Assembly (NCBI RefSeq): GCF_000383575.1
Contig: NZ_KB911579.1
Location: forward strand, 4,611,424-4,675,423
Reading direction: 5' to 3'
Source of the DNA: Salinispora oceanensis
Lineage (GTDB): Bacteria; Actinomycetota; Actinomycetes; Mycobacteriales; Micromonosporaceae
DNA: 64,000 nt
Position 1 is the first letter of the stretch, and the number at the start of each line of letters is the position of its first letter. The translations under genes were made by a program, and so were the position numbers. Positions 51,875 to 59,851 of this stretch are shown piece after piece. The notes beneath the pieces are model-generated. The model was not told where the DNA came from, did not search any database, and worked only from the letters and a program-made list of their open reading frames with translations.

Positions 51875-52259
51875 CCCGAGGGGTGGGTGGCGCGGTGCGG
51901 GCTGGCCGGCGCGGATGGCGCGACACGCCGGGTGGTGGCGACGACTCGTCGGGGCCGGGTTGACAGCGCCCCGGGGGGAGCACGTACCGTCTTTGAGTCC
52001 TACTACGGGAAGCGGCTGTTGTTCGCTTCGTCCCTTCGTCCGCTGGCCGAGCGACACGAGTGTGTGGTCGCGGCGGCCAGGTCCAGCGGGCGGGGGTCGG
52101 CGGGGCGGCGCGAACCGGCCGCGGTTACCGGTGTACGGGCAGGGTGAGAGGCACGGCCAGTAGACAACGGCCAGGCGGGGGCAGCCAGTCTGCCGTCCGG
52201 TCGGTCCGAAGGTCGGCGCGTCCCATTCTCGCCCCACCGGCCGGGAAGGGCCTGGGAGC
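51875..52259. other. Gene-free region after the kam operon
   Basis: About 385 bases between the glmL-type gene and the hairpin at 52.26 kb. Open frames occur but are Arg/Gly/Pro-rich and match no family. I see no promoter motif or repeat. It may be 3' untranslated sequence. Confidence 0.4.
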
Positions 52260-52289
52260 ATCGGGGTGCGGCAGTTGCCGCGCCCCGAT
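52260..52289 (+). terminator. Hairpin with T-rich tail after kam operon
   Basis: ATCGGGGTGCGGCA (52260-52273) pairs with 52276-52289 (one G-U pair), followed by TTTCCGTTTT. This is the most classical intrinsic terminator in the window. It also argues against translation of lnt starting upstream of it. Confidence 0.75.
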
Positions 52290-52394
52290 TTCCGTTTTGC
52301 CCGGGGTGCCGTGGTCGACGCTGGGTCGCCGTGGTCTGCGCTGCCCGGGGCGGCGCGGATCGGGCCGGGTACCCTTCGGCAGGTGATCGTGGAC

Positions 52395-54017
52395 ATGCCG
52401 GCGAGGGCTGTGGGAGTGATGCGGGAACGTCCGTTGGCGTTGCCGTTGCCGGTTGCGTTGGTGGCGGCGGTTGGTGGGGGCGTGGCGTTGCTGCTGGCGT
52501 TCCCGCCGTACGGGGTGTGGCCGCTGGCGGCGGTCGGGGTGGCCCTGTTGGCGGGCGCAACCCACCGTCGGCGCCCGCGGGCTGGCGCCGGCCTCGGGTT
52601 CCTGACCGGGGTGGCGTTCTTCGCTCCGCTGCTGGGTTGGACCAACCTGCACACCGGCTCCTTGCCGTGGGTGCTGCTGTCGTTGTTGCAGGCCGGCTAT
52701 CTGGCGTTGCTTGGCGCGGCCACCGCGTGGGTTTCTCCGCTGGTGGACCGGTTCCGGTGGGGGTGGCCGGCGTTGACCGGGGTGCTGTGGGTGGCGCAGG
52801 AGGCGCTGCGTGATCGCACTCCGTTCGGTGGCTTCCCGTGGGGTCGGCTGGCGTTCAGCCAGGATGGGTCGCCGTTGCTGCGGTTTGCTGCCCTGGGCGG
52901 GGCGCCGTTGGTGACCTTCGTGGTCGCGGTGATCGGTGGGCTGCTGGTGGCCGCGGCCTGGGCGGGCTGGTCGGCGTATCGGCACCCGGGCCGGCGGTGG
53001 ATGCCGGTGGCGGGGGCGGTGCTGGCGGTGCTGGCGGTGCCGGCTGTCGGGTTGCTTGTGCCGGTCCGCGCCGACGGTGGTGGGGAGCCGGTGACGGTGG
53101 CGATTGTGCAGGGCAACGTGCCGCGGCTGGGGCTGGACTTCAATGCCCAACGGCAGGCGGTGCTGAACAATCACGTTGAGGCCACCGTCGAGCTGGCCGA
53201 CCAGGTCGCCGCCGGGGCCCGGCCCCGCCCGGACCTGGTGGTCTGGCCGGAAAACTCCAGCGACATCGATCCGCTGCAGGATGCTTCCGCCGGTGACCGG
53301 ATCCAGTCTGCCGCCGACGCGGTGGGTGTGCCGATCCTGATCGGGGCGGTGTTGCGCGGCCCGGGAGAGGGGCAGGTACGCAACGCGGGGCTGCTGTGGC
53401 GGCCGGGGACCGGCCCGGATCTCGACCAGCTGTACACGAAACGGCATCCGGTGCCCTTCGCCGAGTATGTGCCGTTTCGTGATGTGGCCCGACTGGTCAG
53501 CAAGCAGGTTGACCGGGTGCGGTCTGATTTCGTGCCGGGTAGTACCCCGGGCGTGCTGGCTGCCGGTCCGGCGGTGCTCGGTGATGTGATCTGCTTCGAG
53601 GTCGCCTACGACGAGGTGGTCCGGGACACGGTTACCGGTGGGGCGCAGCTGCTGGTGGTGCAGACCAACAACGCCACCTTCGATGTGGCTGAGGCCCGGC
53701 AGCAGCTGGCCATGGTGCGGCTGCGGGCGGTCGAACATGGTCGCCCGGCACTGATGGCCTCAACGGTGGGCGTTTCCGGGTTCGTTTCCCCGGACGGGCG
53801 GGTAAGTGATGCCACCGAGTTCAACACCCGCGCGATCGTGGTGCGGCAGCTACACCTCGCCGACGACGAAACCTTCGCGACCCGCGTCGGCTTGTGGCCG
53901 GAGGTGGCGCTGACGGTCCTGGCCGTGGCGGCCCTCGCCGCAGCCGGGGTGCGGCGACGCGCCCGAGGTGCGGCGACGGCCGGTACGCCGGTGAGAGGGA
54001 GGCAGGACGGTGCGTGA
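52395..54017 (+). CDS. lnt: Apolipoprotein N-acyltransferase
   Basis: 540 residues. The N-terminal half has about six to seven membrane helices. The nitrilase-like domain has the catalytic triad Glu286 (VVWPENSS), Lys349 (YTKRHPVPF) and Cys400 (DVICFE). A last helix anchors the C-terminus. It adds the third acyl chain to the N-terminal Cys of lipoproteins. The ATG at 52395 follows AGGTG; the frame is open upstream but runs through the terminator hairpin. It overlaps ppm1 by eight bases. In M. tuberculosis the two are fused in one protein; here they are separate. Confidence 0.92.
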   Translation: MPARAVGVMRERPLALPLPVALVAAVGGGVALLLAFPPYGVWPLAAVGVALLAGATHRRRPRAGAGLGFLTGVAFFAPLLGWTNLHTGSLPWVLLSLLQAGYLALLGAATAWVSPLVDRFRWGWPALTGVLWVAQEALRDRTPFGGFPWGRLAFSQDGSPLLRFAALGGAPLVTFVVAVIGGLLVAAAWAGWSAYRHPGRRWMPVAGAVLAVLAVPAVGLLVPVRADGGGEPVTVAIVQGNVPRLGLDFNAQRQAVLNNHVEATVELADQVAAGARPRPDLVVWPENSSDIDPLQDASAGDRIQSAADAVGVPILIGAVLRGPGEGQVRNAGLLWRPGTGPDLDQLYTKRHPVPFAEYVPFRDVARLVSKQVDRVRSDFVPGSTPGVLAAGPAVLGDVICFEVAYDEVVRDTVTGGAQLLVVQTNNATFDVAEARQQLAMVRLRAVEHGRPALMASTVGVSGFVSPDGRVSDATEFNTRAIVVRQLHLADDETFATRVGLWPEVALTVLAVAALAAAGVRRRARGAATAGTPVRGRQDGA

Positions 54018-54798
54018 CGAGACCGGTCATCCCGAGGTGGGGCGGGTGCTCGTGGTCATCCCGACCTACAACGAGGCCGACAACCTGACCTGGATTGTGG
54101 AACGGGTGCGTCGGGCGGTGCCGTCGGTGGACATTCTGGTTGCCGACGACAACAGCCCAGATGGCACCGGTGAGGTGGCGGAAGCCCTCGCCGGACAGGA
54201 CCGGCGGGTGCATGTGCTGCACCGGGAGGGCAAGCAGGGGCTGGGCGCCGCCTATCTGGCCGGGTTTGGGTGGGCGCGGCAACGCGGCTACGACGCGGTG
54301 GTGGAGATGGACGCCGACGGCTCCCACGCCCCGGAGGATCTGCCGGCGATGCTGGCCGCGGCCCGCGACGCGGACGTGGTGATCGGGTCTCGCTGGACCC
54401 GGGGAGCGCAGGTGCTCAACTGGCCGCTGCGGCGGCTGCTGTTGTCGCGCTGCGGAAACCTGTACGCGCGGCTGGCCCTGGGGATGCCGGTCTCCGACGC
54501 CACCGGCGGCTACCGGGTGTATCGACTCAGCGCCCTGGACGCGTTGGACCTGGCGTCGGTGTGCTCGCAGGGGTATTCGTTCCAGGTGGAGTTGTCCCGG
54601 CTGGCACACCGGGCCGGGGCGCGGATCGTGGAGGTGCCGATCACCTTCGCCGAACGCGAACGGGGCAGCAGCAAGATGAGCCCGCTCATCGTCGCCGAGG
54701 CGTTGTGGCGGATCACCGGGTGGGCGGTGGCGGACCGGCGGTTGGCCTTCCGCCGGGGGCTACACGGCACACCCACGGGGCAGGTCCGGTGGCCGTAG
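54010..54798 (+). CDS. ppm1: Polyprenol-phosphate mannose synthase (GT2)
   Basis: 262 residues, glycosyltransferase family 2 of the DPM1 type. VLVVIPTYNEADNL opens the GT-A fold, ADDNSPDGT binds the nucleotide, and VVEMDADGSHAPED holds the DxD metal motif. It ends without a membrane domain. It transfers mannose from GDP-mannose to polyprenyl phosphate, feeding lipoglycan and protein mannosylation. It overlaps lnt by eight bases, so membrane anchoring may come from contact with Lnt, as in Streptomyces (inference). Confidence 0.9.
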   Translation: MRDETGHPEVGRVLVVIPTYNEADNLTWIVERVRRAVPSVDILVADDNSPDGTGEVAEALAGQDRRVHVLHREGKQGLGAAYLAGFGWARQRGYDAVVEMDADGSHAPEDLPAMLAAARDADVVIGSRWTRGAQVLNWPLRRLLLSRCGNLYARLALGMPVSDATGGYRVYRLSALDALDLASVCSQGYSFQVELSRLAHRAGARIVEVPITFAERERGSSKMSPLIVAEALWRITGWAVADRRLAFRRGLHGTPTGQVRWP

Positions 54799-54964
54799 CG
54801 CTGCCCCGGTCCCCGTCGCCGCCCGGTGGCGGCGACGTCGGTGTCTCCGCCGCTGGTGGCGGGGGCCGACGGCGGCGCGGCCGTGTCATGCTGGACGGGC
54901 GGGACGACGTACTCCACCACCGGCGAGTCGGGCGGTGGGGGCGTGGCGGTCGGGTGGTGAGGTG

Positions 54965-55492
54965 ATGATGCGCCGGGGACTGAGGTTCGTACCGTTGGCG
55001 TTGTTGCTGGCGGCGTTGGTGGAGCTGGCGGTGTTCGTGGCTGTGGGCCGGGCCGCCGGGTTCGGGATAGCGGTGCTGGCCGTGTTCGCGGCGTCGCTGC
55101 TGGGCATGGCGCTGCTGCGCCGGGAGGGGATGCGCGCGTGGCATGGCTTCCAGACCGCGGCGCGGTCTGGTCAACCGCCGGGCACGCAGGTTACCGATGG
55201 TCTGGTGGGGTTGCTCGGCGCGCTGTTGTTGGCCACCCCGGGTCTACTCAGTGGGGCGTTGGGGTTGGTGCTGCTGGTGCCGCCGGTGCGCCGGCTGGCC
55301 CGCGCGGGGGCACGGCGTACCGCGGAGCGGCGCGTGTCGTCAATGGTCGCCGGTGACCTGTTTGGGCCGCGCCGGGTGCGAGTGCACCGGGGCACCCCGC
55401 AGCAGCCGCCGCCGGCGGCGGCGGCGGAGCCGACCGTGGTGGACGGCGGCCAGCCCATTGAGGGCGAGATCGTCGAGCCCCGGCAGGGCTGA
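54965..55492 (+). CDS. fxsA: FxsA family membrane protein
   Basis: 175 residues. Two N-terminal hydrophobic helices are followed by the FxsA core GFGIAVLAVFAASLLGMALLRREGMRA and LVGLLGALLLATPGLLSGALGLVLLVPPVRR. The tail (about 125-175) is basic then Pro/Ala-rich and probably disordered. In E. coli FxsA modifies phage T7 exclusion by the F plasmid; the normal role is unknown. GAGGTG precedes the ATG pair at 54965/54968. Confidence 0.85.
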   Translation: MMRRGLRFVPLALLLAALVELAVFVAVGRAAGFGIAVLAVFAASLLGMALLRREGMRAWHGFQTAARSGQPPGTQVTDGLVGLLGALLLATPGLLSGALGLVLLVPPVRRLARAGARRTAERRVSSMVAGDLFGPRRVRVHRGTPQQPPPAAAAEPTVVDGGQPIEGEIVEPRQG

Positions 55493-55547
55493 GGGTGCGC
55501 GCCCGGCGCTCCCCGGGCCCACCCCCGGGCAACGACCCGTTGCGACG

Positions 55548-55589
55548 ACGGCACCCGGCCCGAGCGGGATAACCCGGGGCGGGTGCCGT
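55548..55589. terminator. Hairpin between convergent fxsA and rbpA
   Basis: ACGGCACCCGGCCCG (55548-55562) pairs with 55575-55589 with one mismatch around a 12-base loop. It separates the plus-strand fxsA and minus-strand rbpA gene ends. Confidence 0.65.
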
Positions 55590-55599
55590 GCCGGATGGT

Positions 55600-55941
55600 T
55601 CAGGCGCGCCCGCGGCGGGTGCGGACCTCCTTGAGCCGCTCGGCGAGAATGTCCTCAAGTTCGGCGATCGATCGCCGCTCCAACAACATGTCCCAGTGGG
55701 TGCGCGGCGGCTTCGCCTTCTTCTGCTCCGGTTCGTTGCCGTCGACCAGCCGGGCGACGCTGCCATCGAACTTGCATTCCCAGGTCATCGGGACCTCGGC
55801 GTCAACGGCGAACGGCACCTCGAACTGGTGACCCTTGGCGCACAGGTATTCGCGGGTCTGACGCGGCGCGAGCTCGGTGTTACGGTCGGATTCGTAGCTG
55901 ACCGCGCCCAGACGGCTTCCGCGCAGCATGCGCTCGCCCAT
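55600..55941 (-). CDS. rbpA: RNA polymerase-binding protein RbpA
   Basis: 113 residues. It begins MGERMLRGSRLGAVSYESDRN, the RbpA N-terminal tail, then the core zinc-binding domain with Cys/His (YLCAKGHQF and WECKFDG), the basic linker (EQKKAKPPRTHWDMLL) and the sigma-interacting domain RRSIAELEDILAERL. It binds RNA polymerase and the principal sigma factor and stabilises open complexes. It is found only in Actinobacteria. ATG 55941 follows GAGGGGAAGACGATC. Confidence 0.96.
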   Translation of the reverse strand: MGERMLRGSRLGAVSYESDRNTELAPRQTREYLCAKGHQFEVPFAVDAEVPMTWECKFDGSVARLVDGNEPEQKKAKPPRTHWDMLLERRSIAELEDILAERLKEVRTRRGRA

Positions 55942-56132
55942 GATCGTCTTCCCCTCGTTCGTGGTGCTGGTCTGTTTCGGTGTAACAGTCGGTGTCCGTG
56001 GGGCCATTCCCGCCTGGTGGCGTGTGACGGCCGGCAACAAGGGTAGCCGGAGGGCCGCCCGGACCGGCGAGGGTCGCCCCGACCTGGCCGAAAGTTCGCT
56101 TGGTGGCCGAACCGAGATGGTATCGCCCCGCG

Positions 56133-57281
56133 TCAGCGCACGGGCGTGGACGCCTGCCGGTGAGCCAGGGCAGCCGCCAGCTGGGCGACCTGGTCGGCGA
56201 GCTGGGCGACTCGCCGATGTGCCTCGTCCCGGTCACCCTCGGCGGCCCGCAGCCGCGCCGTCAGCTCCGCCAACTGGCCCTGCGCGGTGGTCACCTCCTG
56301 CTCGGCGGCGGTCAGCTGCCCGCGCAGTGAGTCGCGGTGCTCGGCGAGCGCCGTCGCGTCCGCGTGCGCGCGCTCCGCGTCCCCCACCGCCCGCTGTGCG
56401 TCCCCCACCGCCCGCTGACGTTGCGCTTCGGCGCGGTCCCGGTCGGCCACCGCCTGGTCCCGCTCCTGTAGCGCCGCCGCGGCCTGCGCCTGAGCCCGTT
56501 GTGCGTCCTGGCGGGCCCGTTGCGCGTCGGCGCGGTGTCCACGGGCCTGTTCGGTGGCCGTGGACCGCGCCTGCGCGGCCTGTTGGGCGTCGGCGCGGGC
56601 AGCGTCGCGTTCCGCGACCAGGTCCGCGGCGTGCTGCCGCTGGGCGGTGAGTTCGGCATCGGCGCCGCGTAGCTGCGTACGGGCATCGAGTTCCTTGGCC
56701 CGCGCGGTGTCGCGGTCCTGTTGGGCCTGCCCCAGTAGCGCCTGTGCCGCGCTCGCCTCCTGGCGGGCCTGGTCCCGAGCCTTACGAGCCTGGTCGGCGC
56801 GGTCCGCGGCGGCGGTCGTCTCCGCAACGGCACGGGCCGCTTCGGCGCGGGCGCTCTCCTGCTCGGCGGTGGCGTTGCGGGCCTGCTCTCGGGCCTGGAC
56901 CGCGGCAGCGGCGGCGTCCTCGGCGGCGCGGCGGGCCTCGTCCCGATCGGTCTGCGCCGCTGCTACCTCGTTGGCCGCGTCGGCGCGCGCCTGGGCCAGT
57001 TGCTGTTCCACCCCGACCGGGGACAGCTGCGCGTGCAGCGCCTCGGTGAGCGACGCCACGATCTGGTCGAGCCGGTCCACGGCCTCCCAGGTGCGGGCGA
57101 CCTGTCCGGGCAGCCCGGGGGCGTTGCGATGTCGTATCCGGCTGGTCCGGGCGGCCTGTTGGCAGGCGCCGTCGTTGTCCCGGCAGTAGCGGAAGGGGCG
57201 GCCCGCTCCGGCCCGCTGCGGCACTGGACGTCCGCAGTGGGCACAGGGGCGGGAATCGGCGGGTGCGGCCTGCTCGTCCAT
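56133..57281 (-). CDS. Zinc-ribbon plus long coiled-coil protein
   Basis: 382 residues. The N-terminal 50 carry four cysteines (CAHC ... YC ... AC) that look like a zinc ribbon, followed by a basic patch (RTSRIRHR). From about 60 to the end it is almost wholly helical, rich in Ala, Gln, Arg, Asp and Glu, with heptad spacing and small internal repeats (two tandem copies of the unit RAVGDAQ/E). No membrane segment. It may be a DNA-binding or structural coiled-coil protein. Function unknown. The coding strand is arginine- and alanine-biased but coding bias is consistent over the whole length. Confidence 0.7.
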   Translation of the reverse strand: MDEQAAPADSRPCAHCGRPVPQRAGAGRPFRYCRDNDGACQQAARTSRIRHRNAPGLPGQVARTWEAVDRLDQIVASLTEALHAQLSPVGVEQQLAQARADAANEVAAAQTDRDEARRAAEDAAAAAVQAREQARNATAEQESARAEAARAVAETTAAADRADQARKARDQARQEASAAQALLGQAQQDRDTARAKELDARTQLRGADAELTAQRQHAADLVAERDAARADAQQAAQARSTATEQARGHRADAQRARQDAQRAQAQAAAALQERDQAVADRDRAEAQRQRAVGDAQRAVGDAERAHADATALAEHRDSLRGQLTAAEQEVTTAQGQLAELTARLRAAEGDRDEAHRRVAQLADQVAQLAAALAHRQASTPVR

Positions 57282-57329
57282 CGGACGCCGAGTCTAGATG
57301 CCGTCGCCGCGGCCGCCCGGCGCGGTGGG

Positions 57330-58166
57330 TTATCCGCTGGCGCCAGCCGCCGCCTTACCGGCCCGAAGTGAGAAGAACAGCGGCAACTCACCCAGCCCGC
57401 CAGGGGGGAGGGTCCAGCCCAGCCCTTCCTGCTTGTGCAGGAACGGCCATGGCCGATCCAGCCACGGGAACTCGTGGAAGAACTCGATCACGAGCCCGGC
57501 CCGCGCGACAGCGGTGATCAGTTCCGCGACGCTGTGCGGCCACAGGTACTCCACCTCGGTGGCGACCCGGGCGTCCCGGTCGACGTAGCTGCCCTGCACC
57601 GGGTGGCAAACCGGTTCGGCTCTGGGGAAGTAGGGTCGACTGACTCGCAGCTCGGCCGCGGAAGGGTCCAGGACCTCGGCGATCGGGTGGATGTCGGTCA
57701 CGTAGAAGACACCACCGGGCGCCAGGAAGTGCGCCGCCACCTGCGCCCACCGGGTCAAGTCCGGCAGCCAGCCCAGCACCCCACGCGAGGTGTAGACGAT
57801 GTCGAAGGTTCCGGTCAGGGCGGCAGGCAGGGTCAGGACGTCGCTGCAGACGAAGTGGGCCTCGATTCCGGTGTCGGCGGCGAGTTGGCGGGCGACAGCG
57901 ACGGCTCGGGGCGAGAAGTCCACCCCGGTGACAGTCGCGCCCCGCCGCGCCCACGAGACCGTGTCGGTGCCGAGTTGGCACTGAAGGTGCAGCAGGCTTC
58001 GGCCGTCCACCTCGCCCACCTCGTCGATCTCGTACGACCGCAGCTTGCAGGTGCCCCGCCGTACCGACTCCAGGTCGTACCACGTCGAGTGGGCGTGAAT
58101 GTCCGCCCACTCGTCCCACAGTCCCCGATTCGACTCGAGAAATCGGTGCACATCCCTATTGCTCAC
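57330..58166 (-). CDS. SAM-dependent methyltransferase (class I)
   Basis: 278 residues. LLHLQCQLGTDTVSWARRGATVTGVDFSP is motif I and the acidic end of strand 2; DIVYTSRGVLGWLPDL is motif IV; APGGVFYVTDIHP follows. It resembles UbiE/COQ5-like small-molecule methyltransferases of the Methyltransf_25 type. The C-terminal half (EVEYLWPHSVAELI) may bind substrate. GTG 58166 is the start. Substrate unknown; no biosynthetic neighbours. Confidence 0.85.
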   Translation of the reverse strand: MSNRDVHRFLESNRGLWDEWADIHAHSTWYDLESVRRGTCKLRSYEIDEVGEVDGRSLLHLQCQLGTDTVSWARRGATVTGVDFSPRAVAVARQLAADTGIEAHFVCSDVLTLPAALTGTFDIVYTSRGVLGWLPDLTRWAQVAAHFLAPGGVFYVTDIHPIAEVLDPSAAELRVSRPYFPRAEPVCHPVQGSYVDRDARVATEVEYLWPHSVAELITAVARAGLVIEFFHEFPWLDRPWPFLHKQEGLGWTLPPGGLGELPLFFSLRAGKAAAGASG

Positions 58167-58385
58167 CGGGCTTCACGCCTCTCAACCAGCCGCACGCCCT
58201 GGCCGGAACACCGCGGTTTGAGCAGGCCCTCCTGTTCGGTCTCCGAGATCGCTGTCAGGCCGTGAGTTTCAGCGTGGCACAGGCGGGCCGACCACGTCTT
58301 CGGAAGCACGGTGATCGGGATGGGCCCCGGTGGCGGGTGCCGCCCCTGCGGTCGTGCCACCGCCCCGCGCCGGCGGGCTTGAGCC

Positions 58386-59297
58386 TCACGCGCGGACCCG
58401 CTGTCGTCGCGGCTGCCCGCCGTCCTGGTGCACGGCGACACCGGCGACCACGAGACCGACCCCGACGATCTCCGGTGCGGTGGGGACCTGGGCCAGTACG
58501 ACAACCCCGATCACGGTCGCGGTCGCCGGGAACAGGCAGACCAGGAGGGCGTAGGTGGCCCGGGGCAGCCGGGCCATGGCGAGTTGGTCGGTGACGTACG
58601 GGATGACCGACGAGGTGACGCCGACACCGACCCCGGCCGCCAAGGCGACCACGTCCAAGGCGGCGGGTGCGGCGTCAACGACGCCGACCGGTAGCGCGAG
58701 GACGGCGGCGATCAGCATGGACAGCGCGAGACCGTCGATGCCGGACAGCTGCTGACCGCGGGCGACGCGGTGCCCGAGCACAATGTAGGCGGCGAACAGC
58801 ACGGCGTTGGCCGCGGCGAAGGCGATTCCAAGCGGTTCGGCGACCAGGCGGACGTCGGTGAGCAGATACACCCCGGCAACCGCGCAGACCAACGCGAGCA
58901 GGTTTCGGCGGGTTCTGGCCGCGTAGGCCGCCAACACGATGACCGGCAGGAATTCGACCGCGGCGACCGTGCCCAACGGCAGCCGCTCCAGCGCCAGGTA
59001 GAAGACGCTGTTCATGGCCGCCAGGACGGCGGCCCATCCGATCAGCAGCCGGCGGGTGGGCCGGTCCAGGTGCCGCCAGCGCCGCCACGGCCGCCGCCAC
59101 AACGCGAATACCGCGGCCGCGGCGGCGATGCGCAGCCACGCCACGCCCAAGGCGTCCACGCGGACGAAGAGCAGTACCGCGAAGGCTGGACCGAGATAGT
59201 GGAACACCGCACCGACGACGAAGTAGGCGTGGGGTGGTATCCGCGGTGCGGCCGCCGCCGACGTCCGGGTGTCCGAGCGCAGAACTGATCGTGGCAT
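58386..59297 (-). CDS. EamA/DMT-family transporter (RhtA-like)
   Basis: 303 residues, ten membrane helices in two five-helix repeats. It resembles the threonine/homoserine exporter RhtA group (YLGPAFAVLLF, LALERLPLGTVAAVEFLPVI and YVTDQLAMARLPRATYALLVCLFPA). It would export an amino acid or metabolite. ATG 59297 follows AGGGGA. It diverges from an Lrp regulator gene 65 bases away, a pairing typical of amino acid exporters. Confidence 0.88.
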   Translation of the reverse strand: MPRSVLRSDTRTSAAAAPRIPPHAYFVVGAVFHYLGPAFAVLLFVRVDALGVAWLRIAAAAAVFALWRRPWRRWRHLDRPTRRLLIGWAAVLAAMNSVFYLALERLPLGTVAAVEFLPVIVLAAYAARTRRNLLALVCAVAGVYLLTDVRLVAEPLGIAFAAANAVLFAAYIVLGHRVARGQQLSGIDGLALSMLIAAVLALPVGVVDAAPAALDVVALAAGVGVGVTSSVIPYVTDQLAMARLPRATYALLVCLFPATATVIGVVVLAQVPTAPEIVGVGLVVAGVAVHQDGGQPRRQRVRA

Positions 59298-59362
59298 TCC
59301 CCTATCGTCGAAGGTGACAGCGCCTAGCACCATGCACAATCGAAGGCTAAAGGAGCGTGACG
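59298..59362. promoter_or_regulatory. Divergent promoter between EamA exporter and Lrp regulator
   Basis: 65 bases shared by both genes. TCGAAGG occurs twice as a direct repeat (about 59307 and 59340), and an Lrp-type protein could bind here. AAAGGAG (59349-59354 region) is the ribosome binding site of the Lrp gene. Confidence 0.45.
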
Positions 59363-59851
59363 ATGACGTATCGTGAGCCAAGGCCCCCGACTGGCATTGC
59401 AGATGGAAATTCGGTGCTCGACGACACCAATCGGCGTCTGCTGCACGTACTGCGTGACGACCCGCGCGCCAGCGCCGCCGAGTTGGCGCGCCAGGTCGGC
59501 ATGTCCGCGCCAGCGGTGCGAGAGCGGCTGCACCGACTCGAACATGCCGGCGTGATCCGCGGCTACCGCGTCGATATCGACCCCGCGGCCCTGGGCCTCC
59601 CCGTCGCCGCCTGGGTGCGGATCCAACCCGGTCCAGGCCAGCTGTCAAAGATCGCAGAGCTGGCCGACCGCGTTCCGGAGGTCAGTGAGTGCCACCGGAT
59701 CTCCGGCGAGGACTGCTTCCTCCTCAAGGTGCACGTACCCGCCGTCGACGCCCTGACGGCGGTCCTCGACCAGTTCCTGCTCCACGGCCAGACCACCAGT
59801 TCCTTCATCGTCTCCACCCCGGTGGCGCCCCGCACTCCCGGACGAAGCTAG
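59363..59851 (+). CDS. Lrp/AsnC-family regulator
   Basis: 162 residues. The helix-turn-helix is ASAAELARQVGMSAPAVRERLHRLEHAGVI (about 37-66), and the RAM domain ends with ISGEDCFLLKVHV and TTSSFIVSTPV. ATG 59363 is eight bases after AAGGAG; the GTG at 59357 is too close. It likely controls the divergent EamA exporter in response to an amino acid. The stop codon overlaps that of convergent folD (CTAG). Confidence 0.88.
   Translation: MTYREPRPPTGIADGNSVLDDTNRRLLHVLRDDPRASAAELARQVGMSAPAVRERLHRLEHAGVIRGYRVDIDPAALGLPVAAWVRIQPGPGQLSKIAELADRVPEVSECHRISGEDCFLLKVHVPAVDALTAVLDQFLLHGQTTSSFIVSTPVAPRTPGRS

Noticed and set aside
50303..52654. A 783-codon open frame on the minus strand opposite glmL and the start of lnt
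   Set aside because: Low-complexity Arg/Pro/Gln/His-rich product spanning an intergenic region and a terminator; no motif.
54799..54964. Possible small gene between ppm1 and fxsA
   Set aside because: Frames in this gap have no ribosome binding site or motif; they extend from neighbouring genes in wrong frames.
56370..56440. Tandem repeat in the coiled-coil gene as a CRISPR-like array
   Set aside because: Only two short in-frame copies coding for the same peptide; no spacers.
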